Below are positions 24,087 through 36,542 of a stretch of DNA of 64,000 nucleotides, piece by piece. Numbering within the stretch: position 1 is the stretch's first letter; every line of letters starts with the position of its first letter. This DNA is from Mortierella sp. BCC40632 (lineage: Eukaryota > Mortierellomycota > Mortierellomycetes > Mortierellales > Mortierellaceae). Below the pieces are notes generated by a model. That model had not been told where the DNA came from, made no database searches, and saw only the letters and a program-made list of their open reading frames with translations. Location of the stretch: the NCBI GenBank assembly GCA_011634665.1, contig WAEK01000011.1, forward strand, positions 470,001 to 534,000. The letters are read 5' to 3'. Position numbers and translations under genes: made by a program.

Positions 24087-25180
24087 TGCACGCAGCAGCT
24101 GATAACGCCATCATCAAACGGCAACTTATCGAGTTTGAGGAAGAAGGAAGATTTTTAGACGAGGGACAACAATCAGGTAAGGGTATCAAATGATCCAGAA
24201 ATCTACTTTGTATTTAATCATCCCGATGTCATCTAACTTTACCGTCACGCCTAAAAATCGTTCACATCAAATCACTCCTCAGCTACACCATTAAAGCGGA
24301 AAGCAAGCGAAATATCAGCCGGAGAACGGGGTACCGAGCTTACTCCAGTTCTTGCAATTGTAAGTTGGGGTGTGATCTTTTGTGTAGCTCCTTATGTGGC
24401 AATAACCCTCTATGCTTCATCGCATTTTCTAGCACTGCTCCTCTTGTCAGACTAAACGGGCTCATGTTGACCACAGTCATTTGACAGTAAACGACAAGAA
24501 TGATGGCATACATGTTACTGCTCGTAAATCATTGAAGAGCAGCCATATCCCAATTATGAGTGAGTAGGTTGATCTATTTTTTATTTTTTTTTTATATATA
24601 TTTATCGAAGGCCCTCTTAGAGATTATGAACCTAAGCTACTTACACTCAACTGCCAATTTTATAGCAACAAATTCCTGTCTTGCTCTCTGCTCGATCTAG
24701 AGGATCAAGTTGATCAATTTTTCTTCAACAATCCGATTTCCGAATGGACAAACGTGCATGAATTTTGCGGCGATTTGTTAAAGCAAAAATACCAAACATC
24801 AAGCAAGAAGGCATATCAGCGACATTCAAAGAGTCTAAATACAATACAACACAAGACAATGGTCGATCCTCGAGTTCGTGATCACACTAAAGACATCCTG
24901 AGAACACATGAGTCAAGTTTCCGGACCGATTATTTCTACACCGAAAACCTACTACACCAAGATGCAAGCTGGCGCGCGAAAGCCTTCACCTTTGGAAGGT
25001 GAAGAGGAGCCATCACATCTTGCGCTGCACTTTGATCTCATGTCAAGTGAATCAGAAGATGACGACTTTCAACTTGGCGAGAAGGACACGGGTCCCTCTC
25101 TGTCTCCTCATGTCTGGCCAAAGAGACTGGACATCGCCACCAATTAAAAGCGCATTCGTGTCGACTCTTTCGACGCTTGG
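24087..25180 (+). pseudogene. Broken multi-exon gene of a locally repeated family
   Basis: Exon-like blocks with good splice sites: 24087-24176 (RQLIEFEEEGRFLDEGQQ), 24283-24359 (PLKRKASEISAGERGTE), 24433-24559 (HCSSCQTKRAHVDHSHL) and 24666 onward (LDLEDQVDQFFFNNPISEW, then KDILRTHESSFRTDYFYTEN). The junction from 24559 to 24666 is out of frame. A second frame change falls near 24960-24990. The terminal segment, SLSPHVWPKRLDIATN, meets an in-frame TAA at 25145-25147 before the block KRIRVDSFDAW and gtgggt at 25181. The 3' segment matches the exon at the ends of the inverted repeat, where the same position is open. The protein is not recognised; CxxC and acidic stretches are the only visible features. 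Confidence 0.55.
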
Positions 25181-27012
25181 GTGGGTCATTCCTTTCATTT
25201 CTTCATTTTTGACTGAAAGCTTTTTTATAGTTGCTTCTTTTGGTTCATAGAAATAGCCCCCCTCCTTCTTCCATCGCAACTCGTTTGTTAGCTTCTGGTA
25301 CGAATTCAAGAGCCTCCCCAAATATCAGAATATTACTTTGGATATAAAGCAGCTCACTCTCGATCTTGGCCTTTACTTGGCCATGCCAAGAGACATCCCC
25401 TTCTTACCAACTAAGTAGAGGTAATGTCCCCGACTTTGTGTAAATCGTTGCTATCCATATGTTTGATTGGGACTCGTTACTCCTTTGACAGCCTACTATC
25501 GCGCAATCGTTTCTGCGAGGGGTAGGGGAGCACTTGAAAATCAATATTACACCCTAAGTAGTTGGTAGCTCGGTTGAGGAATAAGGTAGCCTGGTACGCT
25601 GGCGAATGTTAAGAACATCTCCCTTCCTGCACTCGACCCTGTCGTGGTCACGCAAGCCCTGGCTCGTCAGTCATGTCTTCCCGAAAAAGTCATCGTCTTT
25701 GATTTGCTTCCGCGAGTTTCTGTCAACATATCTTCATTTACCCCATTGTCCGTGAATAGCTCATCGCAATGGTTGTTTGTGTGTGCATCCAATGTACCTC
25801 CTTTCGGCCTTGTCGAAAATGACTTTGTTTTTTGCCAAGCGACCTCTGAAACAATGATAACAAGTGCATTTTCGTGGAGAGTGTGGTCTTAATTTTAAAC
25901 AATACTCAGAACCCATAGTAAGTACCGTTGAAAGGATGGTAGGGAATGAGTGAAGGCTGGGGGAGGGGCATTCTTCTTCATACGCTTTAGTCACCTTGCA
26001 TGGCCCTGAAGTTAGCGCTACTATGCACTCATGATGGAAATGACTATTGCTACATGGTGCCACGCATTTCCAGTAGGTGAAATTTCACAGAGTCCACTTT
26101 ACTAACTGTTCGGTGGTTCAGGGCTTTGGTCAAACGGGGGACTATAATCTTTCATAATGGATATGATCTACTCATCCCGCCCAACCGACGCTACTATCCA
26201 TCCTACCCGCTGTTACTGGCCTACCCTATCCCAATCTACTTGGGAGTCATTGCCTATAGTCGAACAGAGGCTTGCTTAGATCTGCTCTCCTGATGATCTT
26301 GGTCACCTTTCCTGTCCCTACTCAGATTGGAGTTATCATTGACAGGCGAGGCGAGGATACTTGCTGGATCACCATTGGTCACTTCGGGCTCGACTATCCC
26401 TTGTTCATCCTGCTATCCCAAATCATCATCACAGCAGAGTTCTTCCAAAATGTAAGGACAATTGTCAAATGGTTTAGCCTCCAGGTTGACGATATCTCGC
26501 TAGCCTTTGTGAGGTGATTCAATGAGGGCCTGAATGAAGTGACCATGGCAACATCGCTTTCGTGAATTTATTTCGCCCAAATGCGGTCCTCTCATCAGCA
26601 AATATTCAATGAAGGAATGGTTGCAACAATACCTGGACGAGGAAGTATCTTGGTTGGAGTTTAAGAGCTCTTGGATACATAGTACGAGGATAAAAAGGGA
26701 GAGCAGGGATATGTGCTGAATCAAAAAAGAGACACTTTCACGGCAAGTGCTGGAAGGACACTAAAAAAAAAAAAAAGAACCGGCAGCCGGGGTAACGATT
26801 AATTTCCTCAACAGGCGACGCGACCTTGACTAAAAACCAGTTTTTGGTTATCCCTAATGACTATTTTTTTTTTTTTTTTTATCTATTTTGGTACTGGTCA
26901 TTGAGATTTTTTACTTTACATGCTACTCTACATTTTTGCAATAAAAAAAGAAAAAGAAAAAAAAGAAAAAAAAATCCACTATTATTTTTTGTTGCCAAGG
27001 TTATTGCTTGGC
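25181..27012. other. Gene-poor stretch with one short open segment
   Basis: No complete gene. A plus-strand open segment at 26122-26293 follows an acceptor-like ggttcag and encodes RGTIIFHNGYDLLIPPNRR and YPIPIYLGVIAYSRTE, then stops; it may be a last exon or a remnant. A minus-strand stretch near 25890-25760 (CTCYHCFRGRLAKNKVIF) is similar in quality. A/T homopolymers lie near 26763, 26863 and 26941-26974, downstream of the START gene. Confidence 0.4.
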
Positions 27013-30000
27013 TTACTGCTTCTGTTGTTGCTGCGATGGTTGCTGAGACTGAGGCTGGGAGGGGTACGCTAGAAGAACAATATCCCATCCCAACATGCGT
27101 CGAACCGTAAAAAGTTCACGGACCCCTTGCGGTCGGACAGGTCCCTCAATCTCCGCGAACGCTTCATCATCCACTTCATCGCCAAAGTCATTGCGATCAC
27201 GGCCTGGAATGGTTCCTGGTGTGGTTCCTTCTCCTCCTACTCTTAATCTCGGTGTCTTCAACTTCCCTTGTTCGTCTCCATTTCTGGACGAAGGTCGAGT
27301 CAAGACCGGATCCGTAGTCTCATCGTGTGGTCGATGTTGGGGTGCCGCTCGATAGTAGTAGTAGTAATAATACGTAGGTGTTGGCTTGGGAGGTATTCCT
27401 CCTGCAGTCTTGGACCAGTACCATCCTCCATTCGCACTCGACGAGTTCACGGCGTTGAGGAATGAAGGTCCGATCACAAATAGTCGCAATAACAGACCAA
27501 TCAAGAAACACCCTATCGCAGACCAAAACAGGTTCCGGAACGAGTACGCATACAGTTGACTGCCCCGGAATCGTGGATGATCCGCACCATTCGTGGAACC
27601 TAGAGCTCGTGAACCTCTGCTGGCGCGTCGGTTCTTGTGCCCATGGCTGTACTGCGAATCATCATCGCCTTCCGAATCTTCTTCCTCGTGTTCGTCGTCG
27701 TGGTCATGGCCCCTCGACATCTTGGAAGAACGACGCAGATCACTTCGTCGGCTCTCCAAGTCTCGCAAGACACGTTCCCCTTTGTGTCTTCGTACACTCT
27801 CATGACCATTCATTTCCCAGGCGGAGGCACCACCACTTGGGTATCGAATGCCCTCAGCATCCTCGTGCATGTCATCATCAAGTTCGATCCCGTGTTCATA
27901 GTCAGAGTCGAGACCGCGTTCCTTGAACACGATCGATCCATGTAAACTCTCCAGATCTAGATCATGACCACCATTGTCCATGGTCATTTCCTTTCTCTGT
28001 TGCTTGGCAGTTCCCTTGTTGCCGAGGATTGTGCCAAGTCCTCCACGGCTCACGCTCTTACTCGCCCGAATCGTTCGATCATCGTCATGCTCATCATCGT
28101 GGAGAGTCACTGGATCGCGCAGCGGACTCTGGTTTGACGAGGAAACGGAAGACTGTGGTTGGGGCTCCACTTTGGAATTGCGTTGACTACCTGCTCCAAA
28201 AAATCCAAAAAAGTTGGCAAATGTACTGGTAGGCCGCTCCCGAGTCTCGGGTGATCCCACAATAGTCTTTCGCCTATTATCTTCCTTGGGGGCTTTTGAA
28301 GAGTTCATCGCAGCCGCAATAGAAGCTCGACGAGCTATCATCTCTGAGGGTAAGCGTTCGTTCATATTTGCGAGCTGTTGGTGGTGATGTTTTCGCCGAC
28401 GGGAGACCGCTCGAGAGCTCGACTCACCCCTGTCAATGCCTGCCTCATCATTACCTGCGGCTGTTGCTGTCAAGGCCTCGTCATCCGTCATGTCGTCCTC
28501 ATGGGTCTGGAAATTCGAATGGCGACGCCCCCTCTGTGACCCATGTCGTCTTGATCGTAGGCTGCCGTTCCTTGCTTCATCGTTCTCATCATCATCTACC
28601 ATAATGTGGTTTTCGTCTCCATTGTCCCCTTCTTCCATCATTCCATCCAGGAACCCAAGCTCCTGTCGCGACCACCCACGCAGAATCTTGACAGGGAGTC
28701 CATCCACCATCACTTTGCCCATCCACTCCTCTTCACTGGCACCAGGATTGTTCTGCAGAGCTTCTTTTGCGTTCTTGAGAGCCATGTGGTCCATATCCTT
28801 GTGCTCCAGCCGATCAATCTTGACTCCAACTTGGAACATTCGAGTCTCGAGGGGTTGAGTGGATGGTTGAATAGGATGCTCTGTAAACTGATCCTGGTGT
28901 GGTTGAGGCGAAACTGGAGACGAGATTGATTGCTTTCCAGGAGAGAAAGTTGGGTTGCTCTTTGACGAGTCGTGTTCAAGCTCGAGAGACGAAGGATCAT
29001 GGCCACTAGTTGAGTCGATACTGGATGGATCCTCCGTATTCAACCCTGTCATGCTCGAAGTCGAGCCCATCGCTGTCACTGGTTTAGTCGCCCCGGTCGA
29101 TCGAATGATCCCTGGGTTGGACGAGGTGGAATTCATTCCTCCATTGCTTGACGACCCTATCATACTCGAAGACACTGATCTCTTGACGCTTACAGAGGCT
29201 CCTGTCAGTTGTTGGGCATGGAGATGAGACAAACTACTTTCTGCCTCAGGAACCGTGACGATGATGAGATGCTTCCGTAGCTTGGACACACCCGAAAGCG
29301 AAGACATGTGTGAAGGCGCCGGTGGGATATCAATGACATGAACCGTGATAGGAGGGGGTACAATCCTGATCAATGAGGTGGAAGATGGAAGCGCACGCGG
29401 GACATTGCTCGAACCTCCTACCAATACGGCAGCAATGCCTGTTCCTGTGCTGGCAGCTTCCGACGTAGCCCTGCTACCACTGCTGCCGAACCCAGAGTCT
29501 CCATCCAATGAGGCTCGGCCAGCACTTTCGACAGGACCACTCGCACCATTGCTACCTCCATTGGTCATGGCCAAATGATCGAGTCCACCGATGAACTTGG
29601 TGTTATTGTTCATGGTGTTGCTACTTGACCCAGGAAGGTTGGATGAAGAAATAGACGATTTGACAATCGATGTTGTGCTAGCCGACTTTTGCATGGCATC
29701 TCTCTGTTGCTTGTGCTGAAGCAAAAACTCCGGGTCGACTTTGATGTTGGTAATAATGTTGTATCCGATGGGGTACTGTTTCAGATCCACAATGAGTTCC
29801 AGAACAGTACGACTCATCGGATGATCTGGAGTATCCTCCCCAGTCGATCCTCGCTCCTCTTCACCCGAGTCGGTGCCGTCAATTATCTGACCTGACTTGG
29901 GTTTCTGCTGCAGCTTCTTGTTTTTTCTTGACCGTCTCGCAGAGGCCAGACTCAGTCGAGAAGGACTCAACTGGAACTGGTCAAAGAGCAGCTGCATCTG

Positions 30001-33000
30001 GAAGAATGAATCCTTCATCTTGAATTCCCAGGTGATCATCTTGTTAGCTGGCTTGATCCATGGTACGATTTTGGGTAAATGGAAAACAATTTCTTCGGTC
30101 TCGTCCGATGGTGATTCGTAAGAGCTATGATCTAAGGGTCATAGAGATATGTCAGTGTCGTCATCACTACAAGATTGTGAAGAGTATTTCGCACAGTATG
30201 AACTTGGTACAACTACAGTCAATTACCTTGCGAATGCTGACTGATCACCATTTGGTCTGGAACTCGAACGATGGGCGGAGCAGCCTGATGCTGCAGATAG
30301 TTCTCGACGTGTGTTATCATTCTTGGGAACATGGTCTGGACCATCCCGCTGATCCTCTGAGGTACCGATCCTCCTAGATCCAATGCCATCATAAAAGTGA
30401 CTCGCGTCGAAGGGATTGGATGGCTAGAACTGTAGGGGTCAATGGCTTCCAGGATCCATGCTGAAAGATAAAGATGAGCCCTTGGACGGACATGTTGCTT
30501 CGGGCTGGTGGATGAAGTACCATCTGTGGGTAATGTCTCGCTTGCAAGGGTGTTACTCATATCAATCGCTTCTGGTGGGATCGATGTGGAAACGATGGCA
30601 ACCTGAGGGCATCGGGCACTTGGCTCCACCGCCACTGTTGCTGTCACAAAGTATAAGTCTCGTGCACTAGAGGTTAAGTGGAAAGATGATGCTTGTCAGT
30701 GAAATACTGGTAGAGATTCAACATGTTTGGGCTGACCACTGTCATAGGATTAAATGGCACGAGTGACTTACGGGAGTGGTAATGGGAAGTATCCTTTAAG
30801 CACATGATGGAATGATGCACAGCCCGCGCCATACGATTCAAGCAACTCTCCTGATTCGAATAGGTCGTCCACTAAGAGCAGCATGTTGAGCTAAATGTAA
30901 GGAATGGGTCCATTTCGCAAACTCTGACCAAAAGCAACAAGATTGCAAAAAAAAAAAAAAAAAAAAGTGAAAGCACAAAAAGGCAACTTACACTTGGATC
31001 GAGTTCCCAAAGTTCCAATGACAGTAGCAATTTCCTCAAGCGAGAACCCTTCAATCACCTTCTCCCCTCGCACCAACGGAACCTGTTCCGAAATTTCTGT
31101 AGGCATGAACCGTTTCGTGACTTTGAGTCCATCCTTGGCATCTGAAACCAATGTCCAGCTATCATCAGGATCTGACTTGATTTTGGAGAGTAGGACCATG
31201 GCATTCTGAGCATAACGCATAGGAGACAATATAGGTGCTGCAAGCTTTTGATCGGAACTGCTGCTAGCACTATGTGATCCTGACGATGAAAGTTCCTTGT
31301 CCAAGGACCCACTTGTCGAAGGTTTGATAGTGCCTGCCTTGGAATCTGTCCCATCTGCTTCATCATCTTCTTGGCCCTCTTTTTCCTTTTCTGCAAGTGC
31401 CCCATCCACCATTGACAGTGTCAAGGCGCGGTCCTTGTCGGACTTGGCGGCCTGGCTTGGCATCCATTCCGCAAGATGTTCCAGAGAAGGCATCTTGATC
31501 GGTTCTCCATTCATCACAACACCGCAGCCGGCTTTGCTAGCTCGTTTGACCATCACCAGGACTTTTCCTCCGGCCGGAACAGCTCGTCCACTTGAATGTT
31601 CGATTCGGATGCGTAACCCTGTGCTGTCGTGTGGCACAGAGGTACAAGTCACCTTGGAAGGAGGTGGGTCGATGGTCATATCGCAGTCACCGTTCTTGGC
31701 CCACACTCGTGCATCCAATCGAATTTCTGCAAGAAGCTTATCTGTCGGTCCAAGTTTTGGAGATCCCTGAATACTCTTTTCATCCGCAGAGACAACACCC
31801 GCGACTGCCGAGATAGGCGAGGTACTGCTATAGTCGACCAAACTCTTTCGTTGCTGTTGGTGCTGCATGATCAAGGCTCGATGACCAGAAAAGGTGGGGT
31901 TGCTGTCCTGAACATACTCCAGTCGGAATGAGGTTTTTTCATGAGAATACTCTAGTCCCAAAGCGCGACCTCTACGAATACTGACCAGTGTCGGCGGACT
32001 GCCAAAGGATTCCAAGTACTTGATCACTTCCGCTACGCACAATGGCATCTCTGTTGTCATTGCACTAAGGGCTGTTCCAGGTACCATCCATCCTGTAGGT
32101 GTTGCCTGAGCAATATAAACCATCCTGACACCCTTTGGTTTAACCGTTTCAAGAAACCAGCCGGAAACAGCAACCTCTGAGCGAACAAATGGCGAGATTG
32201 GTGGAGGGATCATTGGGTACTGATTTGTGTCGTCAACTGATGTTGCAAAATAATGGATCGTGCTCTTTGTTATAAATGTTGTGTTGAGAACTGCCATGTC
32301 CTTTGGACTAACCGCAGTAGAAAATCGGGGATTAAGAGAAAGTGGATGCGTTAGATAACCGAGCAGAGTTTCCTAGAAGGAAAACCAGCACTTTTTTTTT
32401 TTTTTTTTTTTTTTTTCGTATCCCCTCATTACCTCGTAGGCCAGAATCCCTTCAGTCGGACGTAAGACAGGATCGAGCTTGGAGTGGCATGTTGCAGCAT
32501 CTGAGATTCGTCAAACAGCTTGTCCCCTATTGGAATAATATCATTAATAATAACATATTCATATATTGTCAGCTCTAGAACACCAATCGGTAACCGTTGC
32601 TCCAAGTTGGCTTGGCTGCTTTTCAAAAGTCAAAAGTCAAAAGTTCAAGAAAGGCTTACAAGATTTGCGTGCTGATGCACAATCTAGAGCCGCCTTGATA
32701 TCCCAGATGGTGTAATTCTCAAAAACACCTTCACCCTTGACAATGCCAGGAGCGTGACCTTGTACGTCCAGTTTTGCAATGCTCACACCTCGTGTCTTTG
32801 TCATTGGCTTCCACGAAGATGGCGGCTCTTGTAAGAGTGAATTAAAATAGCTATAACTCTTGTTGACAACACTGGGGTTTGTATTCCCTGGAGCCATCGT
32901 GCTCGTTCCGTTACTTAGTACACTCTGGTTACTGCGTCCAAGACTTTGCATCGTCACTGACATAGATGAGGACATCAAGAGAAGAGGCGACGTAGCAAGA

Positions 33001-35199
33001 CGAGCATCCTGTCCATCCTGTCCGTCAGATCCAGCTCTCAAATGGGACATGTTGACATCGACTTCTTGCACAATCTGTTGGCTAAGCTCCAATTGTTCCT
33101 GAAGAGACATACTCAGTTGTCTAGAGCTGGTGATAGACCGCCTGTGAAATGGTAAAATATCCTTTTCATGACCATTTACCGACACAATCAGTCCATTCAT
33201 ATCAGGGACAACAAGGCTATCATTGCCATCTTGGCTTTGCTCTCGTTGTTGCTGAAGTAACAGTTGTCGGTTTGTATGTTCTAGTTGCTGTTTCTGACGT
33301 TGGAGTCGGAGTTGTTGATGGCTCAAAAGATTGGCACTATCCGACGATGACGAAGAATGCTGAGGTATCCGTTCAACTCGCAACTTGACATTGATCGCTC
33401 CATGATGCTCTCCAATTTCTGTATGCTTCATCCTAAGAATGTACCGGTCCCGGCCCATGTACTTGAGGCACTCGACATGTTCCTGCACAAACTCTTCATC
33501 TTCGATATCGTTCATAAAGATGTGAACAACAATGTCGCTTCCTCGGCCCCAACGCTCTCCGTCGAGCTCCACATCCACGTATCCACTCTTGGAAAGCTCA
33601 TCCATATTGGTACTATCAATATCATCAGGATCGTCCTCATCCGAGAGAACAATCTCCTGGGGCATACTCGAAGGATCAGGTGTTTCTTTGGCATGCTCAG
33701 GCAATCCCTCCAACACAGTTCCACTTAATCGGAATTGCTTTAGCGCACTAGAGACTGTCTTGCGTTCTACAGGCATCTCGTCAGGATCTGGAGGGATTAC
33801 GTCGTATCGCAACTCGTAAATTCCCGTGGCAGGATCATATTCGTTCAAGTCAAGTTGGATTCTAGGACTATGCCTGCTGACATGGGGCGGTACTCCTTGT
33901 CTCCGTAGTAGCCGGTAGACGTTGGCGATGCAGGAGGGAACATGGGATTGCATAGATACCGAAGAATTGACAGCCCATCCACGCATGTCAATCTGGTAAT
34001 AAAAGCTGACTCGGATAGAATGCCGAGGCATGAGAGGTTTATGCTGCGAAGCCGTTACAGAGTTGAACGATGTAAACGAGACCGTGTCCTCGAGATCTGC
34101 CGGAACCAGCTGAATGTGCCAGGCGACAAGTGGAAGGTAGGCGCGCACATGGGGAGGCGATGGTCGTAGAAAAATTGGGTCGTCGTGTGAGGGCTTTATC
34201 GAGGTTGCAATGTGTAGGACAGCATTGTGATCCAGCAGTGTTGTCTCTATCAATAGTGCATCCCTAGGACTATAGGGGATAGCGAATATCGTGAGTTCTG
34301 TGAGTATACTCTAGATCCTATTATTTTAAGGATCATCCTAGATGACCAGTCTCTCTTTTTTTCTCTTTGGTCGCAGGCTCATGGTGCCACAAAGCACCCC
34401 ATCCAGGTCAAACGACCGAAGGGATGTCATGCATGTGATCCTAATATCGTTCTGTTTTCCCCACTTCGGCGTAGGACGCGTGAGGTGCTCAAAGAACACT
34501 CTACAGGCGTCATTCGCAGAATAAAGGGATAATAAAAAAGTGACCGGTCTAACGTTTACTTCCTTACCTCGCGGGCCATGTCGTTTTGAATATCGTCTTT
34601 GTGATGCAAGTATTGTCATCCAGTGTTTGCATTACTGTCGAACTCTCTACCATTCGATCCCCTAATATTTTGGGTGCACGGAGAGAGGGAAAGAAAGGAT
34701 CACACCATTTGTTAGGACCATGGTTTCTGCGGTGCATGAGCGACAGCTGCAAATACCAAAACAAAGCAAAAAAAAACAACCAAAAAACAGCCCCTATCGT
34801 CCCACGCCCCTTTTGCTCGCCTCAAGCTCTGGCTTACAGATTTTACGAGCTCCGGTACACTCCAAAACAGCTCTCCAGTCCTCTAGATCCGTCTGTTCGT
34901 CCAAACCTGGGAGGACGATGCTTGCTCGCACAATTTCTGCCGACTTTCCCGGAACACTCTTCTTCGAAACAAGGATCGAGGGCATGAGGGACTCGATCGC
35001 CGCAGACGCAGCAGAGGAAGGTGTGGGGCCAAGGCCAGCGAGTGGATCCACTGGATCGTGTCCTGCACGATGAAGCGTCGGTGAAGAAGAGGACGATGAC
35101 GAGTCACCCGGGTTGTTCCCGCCACCACCGCCACTGACTCCATTTCCTTGAGATCCTGATTGTCCACCGCTTCCATGCAATCCAGACTCTATCAGACGG

Positions 35200-35239
<40 letters not shown>

Positions 35240-35445
35240 GTTAAAGGTTGAACCAAATTAGCGGGATTGTTGGATAGTCTCTCAAGCTGAGAAGAGGTTG
35301 AGTATCTAGGCTTACTCTGGTGTCGGACAGAGGCTGTCGAGAGACGTTTCCATCCGGCGCTTGACTGCGCCAAGGAGCTGAAGTATGAAAGTGCAGAGTT
35401 CAAGGTCTCGGTGTACCTGTCAGTGGCGCTGTCGCACCGACGCAT
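27013..35445 (-). CDS. Triple START-domain membrane protein (2417 aa)
   Basis: START domains bind lipids or sterols in a deep pocket. Nine exons: 35445-35316, 35188-34838, 34661-34568, 34269-32660, 32526-32433, 32307-30992, 30871-30772, 30666-30227, 30131-27013. They sum to 7254 nt with all phases matching. Three START units begin with the conserved block before 'KxW' (LEDWRAVLECTGARKIWD near residue 150; DIKAALDCASARKSWDK near 718; EEIATVIGTLGTRSKLDD near 1187). Each continues through 'P(A/T)S-P(R/K)D' or PARD. Long disordered linkers rich in Ser, Gln and acidic residues separate them. A single strong membrane segment (NLFWSAIGCFLIGLLLRLF, near 2245) precedes a C-terminal tail with poly-Tyr and Gln-rich parts. 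This suggests a membrane-anchored lipid-transfer or sensing role (inference). The start is the first ATG in a pyrimidine-rich leader. Confidence 0.88.
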
Positions 35446-36366
35446 GAGAAAAAAGAGAAAGATAGAGAGTGATCACAAATGATGGGCCACAAGAAAAGAA
35501 AAGAAAAGAAAAAAAAAGTGAGAGTCAGTAGTGGTTCGGCGCATGGGATCTCTTTAGACAATGATGGGGCTGGCTCTCCACCCTGGGACCCTCATCGGGA
35601 CATGCAAATGTGCTCAGCAGGACACAAGGTTTTCTTTTTTTATTCCTTTGGGGCATTGTTCGGTTGACCCTGGTGGCGTTTGGTGGCCATTGTCTTGCCT
35701 CACCTGTCGTGATTAAGATCCATGATGGTGGTTGGTGCGTCAATGGAGTCGAGTATAGTGCAAATGGGCTGAGTGGGCTGATGAGGGTTACCCACGTTAG
35801 CTTGGTGTGTGTTTGTGTGTGTGTGTAGGTTGGTGTGTATGTTTTCTTTTCCTTTTGGTGTTAGTTCTCTTCCTTAGTCAAGTTGTCGGTGCGGTCGAGC
35901 GGGAGCGGAGCAGTAGGAGCATGAGCTCGGCAACGGGTCGCTGTGCGGTCAACGGGAGACTAGGGAGGTAAACCTCTCCTGACGACGATGGGGGTGAAAA
36001 AACAGGACAGAGGATACAACAAGCGATTGAGGGGAGTGAAGGTAGGCGAGGAAAAAAAAAAAAAGGAGCTAAGGAATGGAAACGGATGCAAATCACTTTT
36101 ACTTTGGACGACGCCGCTCATCACACGCCACGCCTCTCTCTTTGGTAGCTCTCACCCACTCTCTCTATCTCTCTCACTTCCCCAAATCAAATGCACCTGC
36201 CAGTTGAATATTCTTCGATGGACCCCACAGGAATGAAAAAAAAAAAAAAAAACGTCCGCACGCAGTCACACACACTCTCTCCTCTTCCCACATGCATGCC
36301 AAGCAAAGATGCTGTTTACAAATGCCTTTATCTCTTTCTGACAGGGTTTCTCTCGCCTGTCTGTTG

Positions 36367-36408
<42 letters not shown>

Positions 36409-36542
36409 CACTGGGAGGAGTTGAAGTGGGAAGAGGAGGGGAAGGAAATACGCTACTAGATTGACATATGCCAAATTCGGCTTCGGCTCCTCCCTTCATT
36501 CCCTCTCACACTCACTCATATTATCCGTTAGTATCAATCGCT
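35446..36542. other. Intergenic between START gene and exportin-1 stop
   Basis: About 1.1 kb holding the presumed promoter of the START gene and the 3' flank of exportin-1. Contains TG repeats near 35806-35826, an A-run near 36050-36063 and a TGTC tetranucleotide array at 36368-36408. No gene seen. Confidence 0.6.
36368..36408. repeat. (TGTC)n microsatellite
   Basis: About ten uninterrupted copies of the tetranucleotide tgtc in the intergenic DNA downstream of exportin-1. Confidence 0.9.

Noticed and set aside
34338..34560. Alternative START exon reading VFFEHLTRPTPKWGK
   Set aside because: A different acceptor (ccctatag at 34270) joins the same donor in phase to SPRDALL, which matches the pattern of the other START units; the segment is therefore intronic.
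34672..34779. START exon 3 beginning earlier with MHRRNHGPNKWCDPFF
   Set aside because: That start is out of phase with exon 2. The acceptor aaaatattag at 34662 gives the family 'KIWD' junction in phase.
36368..36408. Tandem array considered as CRISPR-like
   Set aside because: It is a simple tetranucleotide microsatellite without spacers, in a eukaryotic genome.
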